From: DSWT01 sp049975385
Lineage (GTDB): Bacteria > Chloroflexota > Anaerolineae > B4-G1 > SLSP01
DNA: 7,894 nt
Assembly (NCBI GenBank): GCA_049975385.1
Contig: JBNGDO010000188.1
Span: forward strand, 1-7,894
Direction: 5' to 3'
Below the pieces are notes generated by a model. That model was not told where the DNA came from and searched no databases. It saw only the letters and a list, made by a program, of their open reading frames with translations. A program made the position numbers and the translations under genes. Positions 1 to 6,035 of this stretch are shown one piece after another (within the stretch, counting starts at the first letter, position 1; every line of letters starts with the position of its first letter).

Positions 1-2
1 AC

Positions 3-362
3 AATCTCGACGAGGCCGACCGGCTCTGCGATCGCATCGGCGTGATGAAGCAGCGTTTGATCACCGTGGATACGCCCGCGAACTTGCGTAACACGCTCTA
101 CGGGCGCAAGGTGGTCTTCCATCTGCGCGAGGCCGATGATGCGCTCTTGGCCCGCGTGCGCGCTTTCCCGTTCGTCAAAGAGGCGCGACGGGTGGAGAAC
201 AAACTCGTTGTCGGGCTGGATGACCCCGAAACGCACAATCCGGAGTTGATCCGGCTGTTGGTGGAGGCGGGGGCGGATATCCAGTTCGTCGGGGAGTTGC
301 GCCACTCGTTGGAGGATGTGTATTTGTCGCTTGTTGGATCTTCGGAGGCGCACGATGCCTAA
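3..362 (+). CDS. ABC transporter ATP-binding protein, C-terminal part (5' end outside window)
   Basis: This is the C-terminal 119 residues of an ATPase subunit of an ABC-2 type transporter; the Walker A, signature and Walker B motifs lie left of the window. The visible part opens with NLDEADRLCDRIGVM, the segment that directly follows the H-loop (switch) histidine in this family. The first two bases of the window (AC) are compatible with the end of a His codon. About 100 residues of C-terminal extension follow, of the kind seen in drug- and peptide-export ATPases (TPANLR near the start, SLEDVYLSLVG near the end). The stop codon overlaps the start of the permease gene by 8 bp, so the two are translationally coupled and very probably form one transporter. 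The protein would sit on the cytoplasmic face and hydrolyse ATP to drive export. The substrate cannot be read from this part. Confidence 0.92.
   Translation, partial: NLDEADRLCDRIGVMKQRLITVDTPANLRNTLYGRKVVFHLREADDALLARVRAFPFVKEARRVENKLVVGLDDPETHNPELIRLLVEAGADIQFVGELRHSLEDVYLSLVGSSEAHDA
344..348 (+). promoter_or_regulatory. Ribosome binding site of the ABC-2 permease gene
   Basis: GGAGG lies 6 bases before the ATG at 355, inside the end of the ATPase gene. It decides the permease start at 355 over the in-frame upstream start at 316, which has no such site and would overlap the ATPase gene much more. Confidence 0.75.
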
Positions 363-1140
363 GATATGGACAATCATCGATAAAGAATGGGCTGAGGTGT
401 TCAAAAACCGGCTGGTGCTGTTTACGGTGCTTTTTATGCCGATTTTGTTCACGGCGTTACCGCTGCTGATGATCGCCATCGGCGGCTCGCAGGCCGGTAT
501 GGGTGACGCGACAGATATGCCGGATCAGTACCTGGAGATGTGCGGCGATTTGACCGGCACAGCTTGCTTCACCTTGATGATGGTCAACCAGTTCTTATTG
601 CTGTTCATGATGATGCCGTTGATCATTCCGGTGACGATTGCGGCTTATAGCATCGTAGGGGAGAAAACGACGCACTGCCTGGAGCCGTTGCTCGCCACAC
701 CGATCACGACGGCGGAATTGCTCATCGGCAAAAGCCTGGCGGCGCTGATCCCGGGCGTACTGGCGACGTGGCTGAGCTTTGGTGTCTTTGCGGCCGTTGC
801 CTACATCCTGGTGCAGTCCCCCGAACTGCTCCGGCGCATCCTCGACCCGATGTGGATCATTGCTATTGGCCTCGTGGGGCCGCTCCTTGCATTGGCAGGC
901 ATCAACGTCACATTGATGGTGTCCTCGCGTGTTAGCGATCCGCGTACGGCTGAGCAGGTGTCGATGATGCTTCTATTGCCACTACTCGGGCTTTTCTTCG
1001 CGCAAATTGCCGGCGTGCTGATGGTCAATGCGCAGGTGATGCAATTGGCCGCGGTCATCATGGCAGCCGTCGATGCCGGATTGGTCTATCTGGGCGTGCG
1101 CGCGTTCCAGCGCGAGACGATTTTGACGAAGTGGAAGTGA
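355..1140 (+). CDS. ABC-2 type transporter permease
   Basis: A 261-residue integral membrane subunit of an ABC-2 exporter, partner of the ATPase encoded just upstream. Hydrophobic segments are visible at about residues 20-42, 72-101, 127-153, 166-190, 202-222 and 229-250, giving the usual six spans. An extracytoplasmic loop of about 30 residues with two cysteines (C63, C71) follows the first span. Between spans 2 and 3 is the family's cytoplasmic motif, here GEKTTHCLEPLLATPITTAE followed by LLIGK, close to the E..T.E.LL.TP....LL.GK pattern of ABC-2 permeases. The start at 355 is chosen because of a GGAGG ribosome site and the 8 bp overlap with the ATPase stop. The downstream gene begins only 4 bp after the stop, so this is mid-operon. 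The substrate is unknown; peptides, antibiotics or lipids are typical for the family. Confidence 0.92.
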   Translation: MPKIWTIIDKEWAEVFKNRLVLFTVLFMPILFTALPLLMIAIGGSQAGMGDATDMPDQYLEMCGDLTGTACFTLMMVNQFLLLFMMMPLIIPVTIAAYSIVGEKTTHCLEPLLATPITTAELLIGKSLAALIPGVLATWLSFGVFAAVAYILVQSPELLRRILDPMWIIAIGLVGPLLALAGINVTLMVSSRVSDPRTAEQVSMMLLLPLLGLFFAQIAGVLMVNAQVMQLAAVIMAAVDAGLVYLGVRAFQRETILTKWK

Positions 1141-1177
1141 GAGAATGAGCGAATCAGCGAATCAGCGAATCAGCGAA
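1141..1177 (+). repeat. Octamer tandem repeat at a gene start
   Basis: Three perfect copies of GCGAATCA (1149-1156, 1157-1164, 1165-1172) are preceded by a degenerate unit, GAGAATGA (1141-1148), and followed by a partial unit, GCGAA (1173-1177). The presumed ATG at 1145 lies inside the first degenerate unit, so the repeat forms the first codons of the following gene as written. The word CGAATCA recurs in the heptamer array near 6918. Confidence 0.9.
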
Positions 1178-1966
1178 GGGCTACGCCGGTTTGTGGGCAA
1201 GATGCTGATCGTGTTGGCGGTATGTGCGTTGATGGTGATGCCGACGATGGCGCAGGAGGAAGACCTGAACATCTCTGTGAGCAAGCAGTTTGGCTACAAT
1301 ATGGGAAGCCAGATTCAGGGGACGTTCAAGATTCGAGTGCGCGGGCCGGAGGATTTGACCACAGTCATCTTCTTTCTCGACGGCGAGACACTTGGCGAAG
1401 CAACCACAGCGCCGTTTGAGCTGTCGTTCAAGACCGGCGAGTATGCGCCGGGCTGGCACGAGATCGCTGCCACGGGGACGACGAGCGGTGGACACTCTCT
1501 GACGTCGCGCACGTTGAGCTTTCAGTTCGTCTCCGCTGAGGATGCCGGAAAAGCCGCGGTAAAGCTCATTGTGCCGATTCTCGTGCTAGTGGTTGTCGCT
1601 GTCCTTGCTACGGGTATCTTTCCGCTGCTAAGTGGGCGAAAAAAGCCGGCGGCGTATGATCCCGACTCTTACACTCCCAGTGAGCCGCGCAGTTATGGTG
1701 TACTCGGCGCTGTGGTGTGTCCCAAGTGTGGGCGCCCCTTCGGGATGCACTGGTGGGGGGTCAACATCAGTTTTGTGGGGAAATTCGACCGTTGCCCGCA
1801 CTGTGGGAAGTGGAGTCTCGTGCGCCGGGCCAGCCGCGAGGAATTGATGGCAGCGGAAGCAGCCGAGTATGCCGCGCACACAGCTTCTTCATCCCGGCCT
1901 GCGCCCGATGCCGAGGAAAAGCTGCGCGAGCAACTCGACGACTCGCGCTTCACGGACCACATCTGA
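1145..1966 (+). CDS. Membrane-anchored protein: signal peptide, Ig-like domain, one membrane helix, zinc ribbon
   Basis: A 273-residue protein with no family name I can assign. In order: a basic N-region (R14, R15, K19) and a hydrophobic core (residues 20-33) ending in TMA before Q37, a plausible signal peptide; a beta-rich Ig-like domain at about 40-130 (FKIRVRGPEDLTTVIFFLDG, then a FELSF strand and a GWHEIAATG turn); a membrane helix at about 139-162 followed by positive residues (R165, K166, K167), which places the C-terminus in the cytoplasm; a zinc ribbon with CPKC (192-195) and CPHC (217-220); and a charged helical tail. It lies 4 bp after the permease and 28 bp before the CPBP gene, so it is probably an accessory part of the same export system. 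The start is uncertain: the ATG at 1145 sits in an octamer repeat with only a weak purine-rich ribosome site. A GTG at 1193 or the ATG at 1202 are alternatives, but the ATG at 1202 would remove the positive N-region. Confidence 0.8.
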   Translation: MSESANQRISEGLRRFVGKMLIVLAVCALMVMPTMAQEEDLNISVSKQFGYNMGSQIQGTFKIRVRGPEDLTTVIFFLDGETLGEATTAPFELSFKTGEYAPGWHEIAATGTTSGGHSLTSRTLSFQFVSAEDAGKAAVKLIVPILVLVVVAVLATGIFPLLSGRKKPAAYDPDSYTPSEPRSYGVLGAVVCPKCGRPFGMHWWGVNISFVGKFDRCPHCGKWSLVRRASREELMAAEAAEYAAHTASSSRPAPDAEEKLREQLDDSRFTDHI

Positions 1967-1980
1967 TTCAACCTTACGAA

Positions 1981-1988
1981 GGGAGGAG
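1981..1988 (+). promoter_or_regulatory. Ribosome binding site of the CPBP protease gene
   Basis: GGGAGGAG ends 6 bases before the ATG at 1995. It fixes that start against an upstream in-frame ATG at 1869 that lies within the preceding gene. Confidence 0.8.
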
Positions 1989-1994
1989 TCGATA

Positions 1995-2936
1995 ATGAAA
2001 CCGTCACTTGACCGTCGTCGCATTCTCATTTTTCTAGCGCTGGCTTTCGGCATCGCCTGGGCCGGCGCGTTGGTGATCTACCTCACCGGCGGATTGGCGG
2101 ATAGTCCTTTTACCTATTTGATCCTTAGTGTCGTCTACATGGGAGCCCCGACCATCGCGCACGTGCTGACGCGCATCGTCACTCACGAGGGCTGGGATAA
2201 TCTGTACCTTCGACCCCGGTTGCGCCGCGAATGGCCTTACTGGGTCGCGGCGTGGTTCGCGCCCGGCGTTCTCACCGTCATCGGGATGATCGTCTTCTTC
2301 GTGATTTTCCCGCAGTATTACGACGCCGATCTGGGCGCTGTGAAACAAATGCTCGAAACGCAAGCTGAACTGACCGGGCAACCGGTACAGGACGCTAATC
2401 CGTGGCTGATCATCATCAGCCAGACGATGATGGCGTTGATCCTCGCGCCGTTGCTCAATGCGTTCGCCACCTTTGGAGAGGAATTCGGCTGGCGCGCGTA
2501 CCTGCAGCCCAAGCTGCTGTCCCCCAGTGGGGGCGCACTCGGTGGGCGCAAGGCGATGCTGTTGGTGGGCGTGATTTGGGGCGTATGGCACTGGCCCGTC
2601 ATCGCGATGGGCCACAACTACGGGCTGGATTATCCCGCCGCGCCGTGGGCTGGGCTGCTTATGATGATCTGGTTCACGGTGACATTGGGGACGCTGTTGG
2701 GTTGGCTGGCGTTGCGTGCGGGAAGCGTGTGGCCCGCCGTCATCGGGCATGGCGCGATCAACGGGATCGCCAGTCTGGGCGCGTTATTTGTCAAGGGAGA
2801 GCCGAACCCACTGTTAGGGCCGTTGCCGGTGGGCTTGATCGGATCGGTAGGCTTTGCTGTGGTGATGCTGGTGCTGTTTGCGCGGCGTGGAGCCTTCAAG
2901 TCACCTGTCGCTGTCCAAGAAACTAGTGAGGTCTGA
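1995..2936 (+). CDS. CPBP-family intramembrane metalloprotease (CAAX protease/Abi family)
   Basis: A 313-residue polytopic membrane protein of the CPBP (CAAX prenyl protease 2 / bacteriocin-processing, 'Abi') family. All three conserved motifs are present: the glutamate pair and arginine in GEEFGWRAYLQPKL (E162, E163, R167), a histidine in WGVWHWP (H199), and HxxxN in GHGAINGIA (H252, N256). These residues form the intramembrane metal site in the family, so the enzyme looks intact. About eight hydrophobic segments are visible, the first at about 10-31 and the last at 279-296. The start at 1995 follows a GGGAGGAG site. The gene lies inside an ABC exporter operon, 28 bp after the zinc-ribbon gene and 2 bp before the DUF3592-like gene. 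Known relatives process exported peptides or give self-immunity to bacteriocins. Such a role here is inferred from position only. Confidence 0.93.
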   Translation: MKPSLDRRRILIFLALAFGIAWAGALVIYLTGGLADSPFTYLILSVVYMGAPTIAHVLTRIVTHEGWDNLYLRPRLRREWPYWVAAWFAPGVLTVIGMIVFFVIFPQYYDADLGAVKQMLETQAELTGQPVQDANPWLIIISQTMMALILAPLLNAFATFGEEFGWRAYLQPKLLSPSGGALGGRKAMLLVGVIWGVWHWPVIAMGHNYGLDYPAAPWAGLLMMIWFTVTLGTLLGWLALRAGSVWPAVIGHGAINGIASLGALFVKGEPNPLLGPLPVGLIGSVGFAVVMLVLFARRGAFKSPVAVQETSEV

Positions 2937-2938
2937 CT

Positions 2939-3835
2939 ATGCCTATTGTCTTCATCGTTGTCATCGTTTTTATGGGTATAGGTGCGCTTGTCTTTATACT
3001 CAGCGCGCTGAAGATGTTCTCCAAAGTGAAAAGGGATGTAGAGGCCGCTGGCGGACTTGAGGGAATCAAGGCTGCTTATGTTCGTGCGGCAGAGGAATAT
3101 CCGGCGAGCGCGCTCCCGGTCGCTACACCGGTTTCAAAGACGAAGACTGCCCGGACGTTGAATCTTATATTTGCCTTTTCCTTGTTGTTAAGTTGTGGCG
3201 TGGGCGGATTCTTCCAGGTACGCGCTATCCGCGAGAGCGCGCTGTTGGAGGATGAGGGCGTCGTCACGACTGCTACGGTCGTCGAGAAGCATATCTCAGA
3301 GGATGATGATGGCGATGAGACGTACTATGTGACCTACGCTTTCGGCGCGTCGTCGCCGGAGGCCGGAACACAACGGGTGCAGCGCAAGGAAAGTGTCCCC
3401 TACGAGATATTCGCACAATTTAGGGAAGGGGGCAAGGTCGAGATTATTTACGCGCCCAGCGATCCGAAAGTGGCTCACGTGATGGCGAAGTATGAGCCGG
3501 GTCGGGTGAGCTATCTGCCAGGCATCATCGGTGGCATTGTGGGATTGGTCGATTTGTTGTTGCTGATAGCGTTCTACCGCAGGTATCAGAATGCAGTGCG
3601 GTTAGATACCGAAGGGCTTGTGACTACGACGACGGTTCTCGATCTCTACGAATCTTCCGGCTCGGACAGCACGACATACTACGTCGCTTATACATTGCCA
3701 GACGGACAGCAAATTCGCCATTCCGTCGGCCAGAAAATTTATAAAACCCTACACGTTGGCGATGCGGTGAAGATTGTGTACCTATCGGATAATCCGCGAA
3801 TCTTTCGTCCCGAGTGGGAGTGGGGCTTCGTGTAG
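2939..3835 (+). CDS. Three-helix membrane protein with two DUF3592-like domains
   Basis: A 298-residue protein. Membrane segments are visible at about 3-22, 73-94 and 193-212. Two related soluble beta-rich domains follow the second and third segments: about 103-180 (EGVVTTATVVEKH, then ETYYVTYAF, then GGKVEIIYAPSDPKVAHV) and about 222-290 (EGLVTTTTVLDLY, then TTYYVAYTL, then GDAVKIVYLSDNPRIFRP). Each matches the DUF3592 pattern of a T.TV opening strand, a YYV.Y strand and a G..V.I.Y....P ending. Charge distribution (KMFSKVKRD after span 1; YRRYQ after span 3) puts domain 1 outside the cytoplasm and domain 2 inside. The gene starts 2 bp after the CPBP stop, with GTGAGGT as a likely ribosome site, and is the last gene of the operon. 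The biochemical function of DUF3592 is not established and I do not assign one. Confidence 0.85.
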   Translation: MPIVFIVVIVFMGIGALVFILSALKMFSKVKRDVEAAGGLEGIKAAYVRAAEEYPASALPVATPVSKTKTARTLNLIFAFSLLLSCGVGGFFQVRAIRESALLEDEGVVTTATVVEKHISEDDDGDETYYVTYAFGASSPEAGTQRVQRKESVPYEIFAQFREGGKVEIIYAPSDPKVAHVMAKYEPGRVSYLPGIIGGIVGLVDLLLLIAFYRRYQNAVRLDTEGLVTTTTVLDLYESSGSDSTTYYVAYTLPDGQQIRHSVGQKIYKTLHVGDAVKIVYLSDNPRIFRPEWEWGFV

Positions 3836-3842
3836 AACTGGG

Positions 3843-4082
3843 CTACCCGCCGCCGACCGGAGGGAAGATGCCGACCTCGTCCCCGTCTTTCAAGCGGTAC
3901 ATCTCGGCGCGCGCGCGCCCGTTGACGAACATCGTCTTCACTTCGTTCTCACGGATCTCCAGATGCGCTACGAGATCGGCGAGGGTGCTTTTTTCGGGCA
4001 AATCGACGACAAACACTTCGCCGGCGAATACGTCCGGCTTATAGCGTTGTAGCGTCGCGAACAGTTTAACATTGACTTGCAT
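3843..4082 (-). CDS. MoaD/ThiS-family small sulfur-carrier (ubiquitin-like) protein
   Basis: A 79-residue beta-grasp protein. The N-terminal strand MQVNVKLFATL, the middle helix (STLADLVAHL), the strand-turn segment MFVNGRARAE, and the ending LKDGDEVGIFPPVGGG match the MoaD/ThiS fold. The terminal glycines are the diagnostic feature: in the family the last Gly is adenylated by an E1-like enzyme and then carries sulfur as a thiocarboxylate for molybdopterin, thiamin or thiolated tRNA synthesis. The PPV-GG ending and the GDEV motif lean towards MoaD, but TtuB-like or other roles cannot be excluded. No moaE, thiF/moeB or other cofactor gene is next to it, so the pathway is unassigned. GAGGT lies just upstream of the ATG. 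The gene converges on the operon to its left, with 7 bp between stop codons, and diverges from the CHAT gene. Confidence 0.85.
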   Translation of the reverse strand: MQVNVKLFATLQRYKPDVFAGEVFVVDLPEKSTLADLVAHLEIRENEVKTMFVNGRARAEMYRLKDGDEVGIFPPVGGG

Positions 4083-4112
4083 GCTTTACCTCATTTCATC
4101 GTCAATGCCGTC

Positions 4113-4140
4113 ATCATAGCATGGAAATTAGAAATGAGAA
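4113..4140 (-). promoter_or_regulatory. Candidate extended -10 promoter for the MoaD-like gene
   Basis: On the - strand, TGCTATGAT gives an extended -10 (hexamer TATGAT at 4113-4118, TG motif just upstream). It is preceded at a 16 bp spacing by TTCTCA (4135-4140), which matches 4 of 6 bases of a -35 box. The start of transcription would lie about 25 bases before the ATG. The -35 box and most of the spacer lie inside the heptamer repeat. This is a pattern match only. Confidence 0.45.
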
Positions 4141-4151
4141 ACTAGAAATTA
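4124..4151 (+). repeat. Degenerate heptamer tandem repeat in a divergent promoter region
   Basis: Four contiguous 7-base units: GAAATTA (4124-4130), GAAATGA (4131-4137), GAAACTA (4138-4144) and GAAATTA (4145-4151). They are followed by a decayed GATTTGC. The array is much more AT-rich than its surroundings and sits between the starts of the MoaD-like and CHAT genes. It resembles the heptamer array at 6897-6931 in period and word. Confidence 0.85.
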
Positions 4152-4180
4152 GATTTGCACTACCCGATGTTTGAGGAGTG

Positions 4181-4189
4181 TGCTAGAAT
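4181..4189 (+). promoter_or_regulatory. Candidate extended -10 promoter for the CHAT gene
   Basis: TGCTAGAAT is a close match to an extended -10 element (TGnTATAAT). No good -35 lies at 16-18 bp; TTGCAC at 4155-4160 is 23 bp away, which is too far. With an extended -10 a -35 is not strictly needed. Transcription would start near 4196, leaving a leader of about 23 bases that carries AGAGGAG (4206-4212) 6 bases before the ATG at 4219. Confidence 0.45.
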
Positions 4190-4218
4190 AGACAATATAG
4201 CATCCAGAGGAGAACCTT

Positions 4219-5919
4219 ATGCCATCTTTGTCACCCTCTTTACAGAATCGGCTTCGCAATGCCTTGTTGAAGTGCGCGCCTTTCGGTAGTAACGACGCTC
4301 TACGAACCGTCTTTAGCGATGCCCGGATCGCTGCCTGGAAGCACACTGTCCCCGAAGCCTCAAATCCTGCCTCGCGGGTGAGTTTCCTCGTCTCGCAGTT
4401 TATGGACGCCTGGAATGCCAATGGGGAGAACGCGCTGAGCCTGTTCCTCTGCGCTTTGGTTGATTCGCCGGAACGTGGGCCAGATTGTCCCGCTGGGGAA
4501 CTGTGCGCTTTGTCCACTGAAATTCATGCGGCGTTGATCACGGGCAAAATTGCTGAATGCGAGCGCGAATTAGCGCAGGTCAAAGAGCATCAAGAGCGCG
4601 GTTGGACGGATCCGGCTTATGCCCAACGCCGCACGGCGGAGTTGCAGGCGATGATTCAGACGTGGCGAGAGCGGCAGGCCGCGCCGCCGTTGTGTTCGCC
4701 GGTGATCGTGTCTGCGGTGTCGGAAGATACGGCGCAACGAATTGCCGTGTCAGGGGTGGTGGCTAAGCCTTCGCGGAGTGCATCGGAGGAAACGTATACC
4801 GATCTCGAACTCCATATCTCGGGGCGCGATGTGAATGCGGGTGTCTATACTGTCACTGCCGAGGTGGATGGCGGGGCAGAGTACAGTGGGGTGTTGCAGA
4901 TGGGGACAGAGGAACGCGAAGCGCTGCTTGCTATGACCGATCCGGCGGAATACGGATATGCGTTATTTAAAGCACTGTTTCAGGGCGATATCCTCACGGC
5001 CTATATTGGCGCTCGTGCCAAAGCGTCGGAAGGACGCTTACGTCTGCGTCTGCGAATTGCCAACAAGATCGCCGACTTGCATACGCTGGTATGGGAAAGA
5101 TTGCATTATCCTGTTGAGGGTGACGCATTTCCTGTGGCAACGGATGCGAAATTACTTTTCTCGCGTTACATCGGTCTACAGCGCGGCGCAGCATCGGCCA
5201 TTGCTGGGCCAGTACGGATGTTGTGCGTTATTGCCAATCCGCAAGATCTTGAAGAGAAGGGGTTCTCTCGTTTGGATGTACAGGTCGAAATCGATAACCT
5301 GCGCACTGCGCTGGATGGCTTGCGCCAGGCAGGCGTCGATATCACGATCATGCCAGGACGGTCGGGGCTTTCGAACAATTCGACACAGGCGTTGACGAGT
5401 GCTGGGTATACCATCCGTTCTGGCTCTGCTACCCTCGACAGCGTATTTGAAGCGCTGGCCTATGCTCCAGGTTATCATTTGCTGCATTTTATAGGACATG
5501 GCACATTCAGCCAACGCACAAAGCGGGCGGCGTTGGTGTTTGAAAACAACGATGGGCAGATGCAATTGGTCACAGATAGCGATTTAACGAGGCGATTTAA
5601 CGGTCTGGATCACAAGCCGCATCTCATTTTCCTTGCGGCGTGCGAGAGTGCAAGTCGCCCCGCCGACGAAGTCAATCCCTTTGTGGGCCTCGCGCCGCGT
5701 CTGGTGCAGATCGGCATCCCGGCGGTAGTCGCGATGCAGGATAGAATCGACGTTGACGCAGCACAGATCTTGACCCGGCATTTCTACCGTTTTCTGCTGC
5801 AACACGGCATTGTCGACAAGGCGCTCAATCAGGCGCGTGCTTTCCTCGCCGATGGTGAATGGGATGTTCCGGTACTGTTTATGCGTTTGCGGGAAGGGCG
5901 TTTGCTTAAGCGTAATTAG
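4219..5919 (+). CDS. CHAT-domain (caspase-like) protease with N-terminal effector-associated-like domain
   Basis: A 566-residue soluble protein. Residues about 8-105 are all-helical and resemble the effector-associated domains (EADs) found on Chloroflexota, cyanobacterial and actinobacterial conflict proteins (LRNALLKCAPF, then LRTVFSDARIAAW, then ENALSLFLCAL). EADs are thought to recruit partners by like-with-like contacts. Residues 108-153 are charged and helical (linker or coiled coil). Residues 160-330 form a mixed domain that usually precedes CHAT in such proteins (DLELHI, LHTLVWERL, FSRYIG). The CHAT peptidase core runs from about 331 (RMLCVIANPQDLEEKG) to the end, with the catalytic His in LLHFIGHG (H427) and Cys in LAACESA (C475), so the active site appears intact. 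The start is supported by AGAGGAG 6 bases upstream. The gene stands alone as a transcription unit: no NTPase or sensor with a matching domain is in view. A protease effector in defence or regulated cell death is inferred from the family. Confidence 0.88.
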   Translation: MPSLSPSLQNRLRNALLKCAPFGSNDALRTVFSDARIAAWKHTVPEASNPASRVSFLVSQFMDAWNANGENALSLFLCALVDSPERGPDCPAGELCALSTEIHAALITGKIAECERELAQVKEHQERGWTDPAYAQRRTAELQAMIQTWRERQAAPPLCSPVIVSAVSEDTAQRIAVSGVVAKPSRSASEETYTDLELHISGRDVNAGVYTVTAEVDGGAEYSGVLQMGTEEREALLAMTDPAEYGYALFKALFQGDILTAYIGARAKASEGRLRLRLRIANKIADLHTLVWERLHYPVEGDAFPVATDAKLLFSRYIGLQRGAASAIAGPVRMLCVIANPQDLEEKGFSRLDVQVEIDNLRTALDGLRQAGVDITIMPGRSGLSNNSTQALTSAGYTIRSGSATLDSVFEALAYAPGYHLLHFIGHGTFSQRTKRAALVFENNDGQMQLVTDSDLTRRFNGLDHKPHLIFLAACESASRPADEVNPFVGLAPRLVQIGIPAVVAMQDRIDVDAAQILTRHFYRFLLQHGIVDKALNQARAFLADGEWDVPVLFMRLREGRLLKRN

Positions 5920-5943
5920 GTTTTGAGGCTTTAGTGGAGTTTC

Positions 5944-6032
5944 TTCACCGCCGAATTCGCAGAGAACGCTGAGAAATAGGCTCTGCGAGAAACGTGCAGA
6001 ATCCCTGCGATCTCAGCGTTCTCCGCGGTGAA
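5944..6032. repeat. Imperfect inverted repeat between convergent genes
   Basis: The outer arms TTCACCGC (5944-5951) and GCGGTGAA (6025-6032) pair perfectly over 8 bp. The inner arms GAGAACGCTGAGA (5962-5974) and TCTCAGCGTTCTC (6011-6023) pair perfectly over 13 bp. Unpaired bases are 10 on the left and 1 on the right. The loop of 36 bases contains TCTGCGA-type words that can pair with the left bulge in an alternative fold. It fills most of the 116 bp between the CHAT stop (5919) and the stop of the flavin-binding protein gene (6036). It could act as a two-way terminator, but neither side has a T-run. A dispersed palindromic repeat is the other reading. Confidence 0.8.
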
Positions 6033-6035
6033 ATC

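Noticed and set aside
316..354. N-terminal extension of the permease from an ATG at 316
   Set aside because: The extension would be read inside the ATPase gene and has no ribosome site, while the ATG at 355 has GGAGG at 6 bases and begins a normal N-terminus for the family.
1869..1994. N-terminal extension of the CPBP protein from an ATG at 1869
   Set aside because: It overlaps the zinc-ribbon gene, and GGGAGGAG directly before 1995 marks the start there.
2034..2750. A 238-codon open frame on the - strand
   Set aside because: It lies fully opposite the CPBP gene, whose three catalytic motifs are intact; its own translation is rich in Arg, His, Gln and Pro with no recognisable domain. It is a shadow of biased codon use.
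3836..3842. Terminator between the operon and the MoaD-like gene
   Set aside because: Only 7 bp separate the two stop codons and no hairpin with a T-run is visible there; transcripts probably overlap.
4124..4151. Possible CRISPR-like array
   Set aside because: The units are contiguous 7-mers without spacers; CRISPR repeats are longer and separated by unique spacers. The same applies to 1141-1177 and 6897-6931.
4958..5395. A 145-codon open frame on the + strand
   Set aside because: It is a different frame inside the CHAT gene, with a translation rich in Arg and Cys and no domain.
5944..6032. Canonical intrinsic terminator
   Set aside because: A stable stem is present, but no run of T follows it on either strand, so it is listed as an inverted repeat only.
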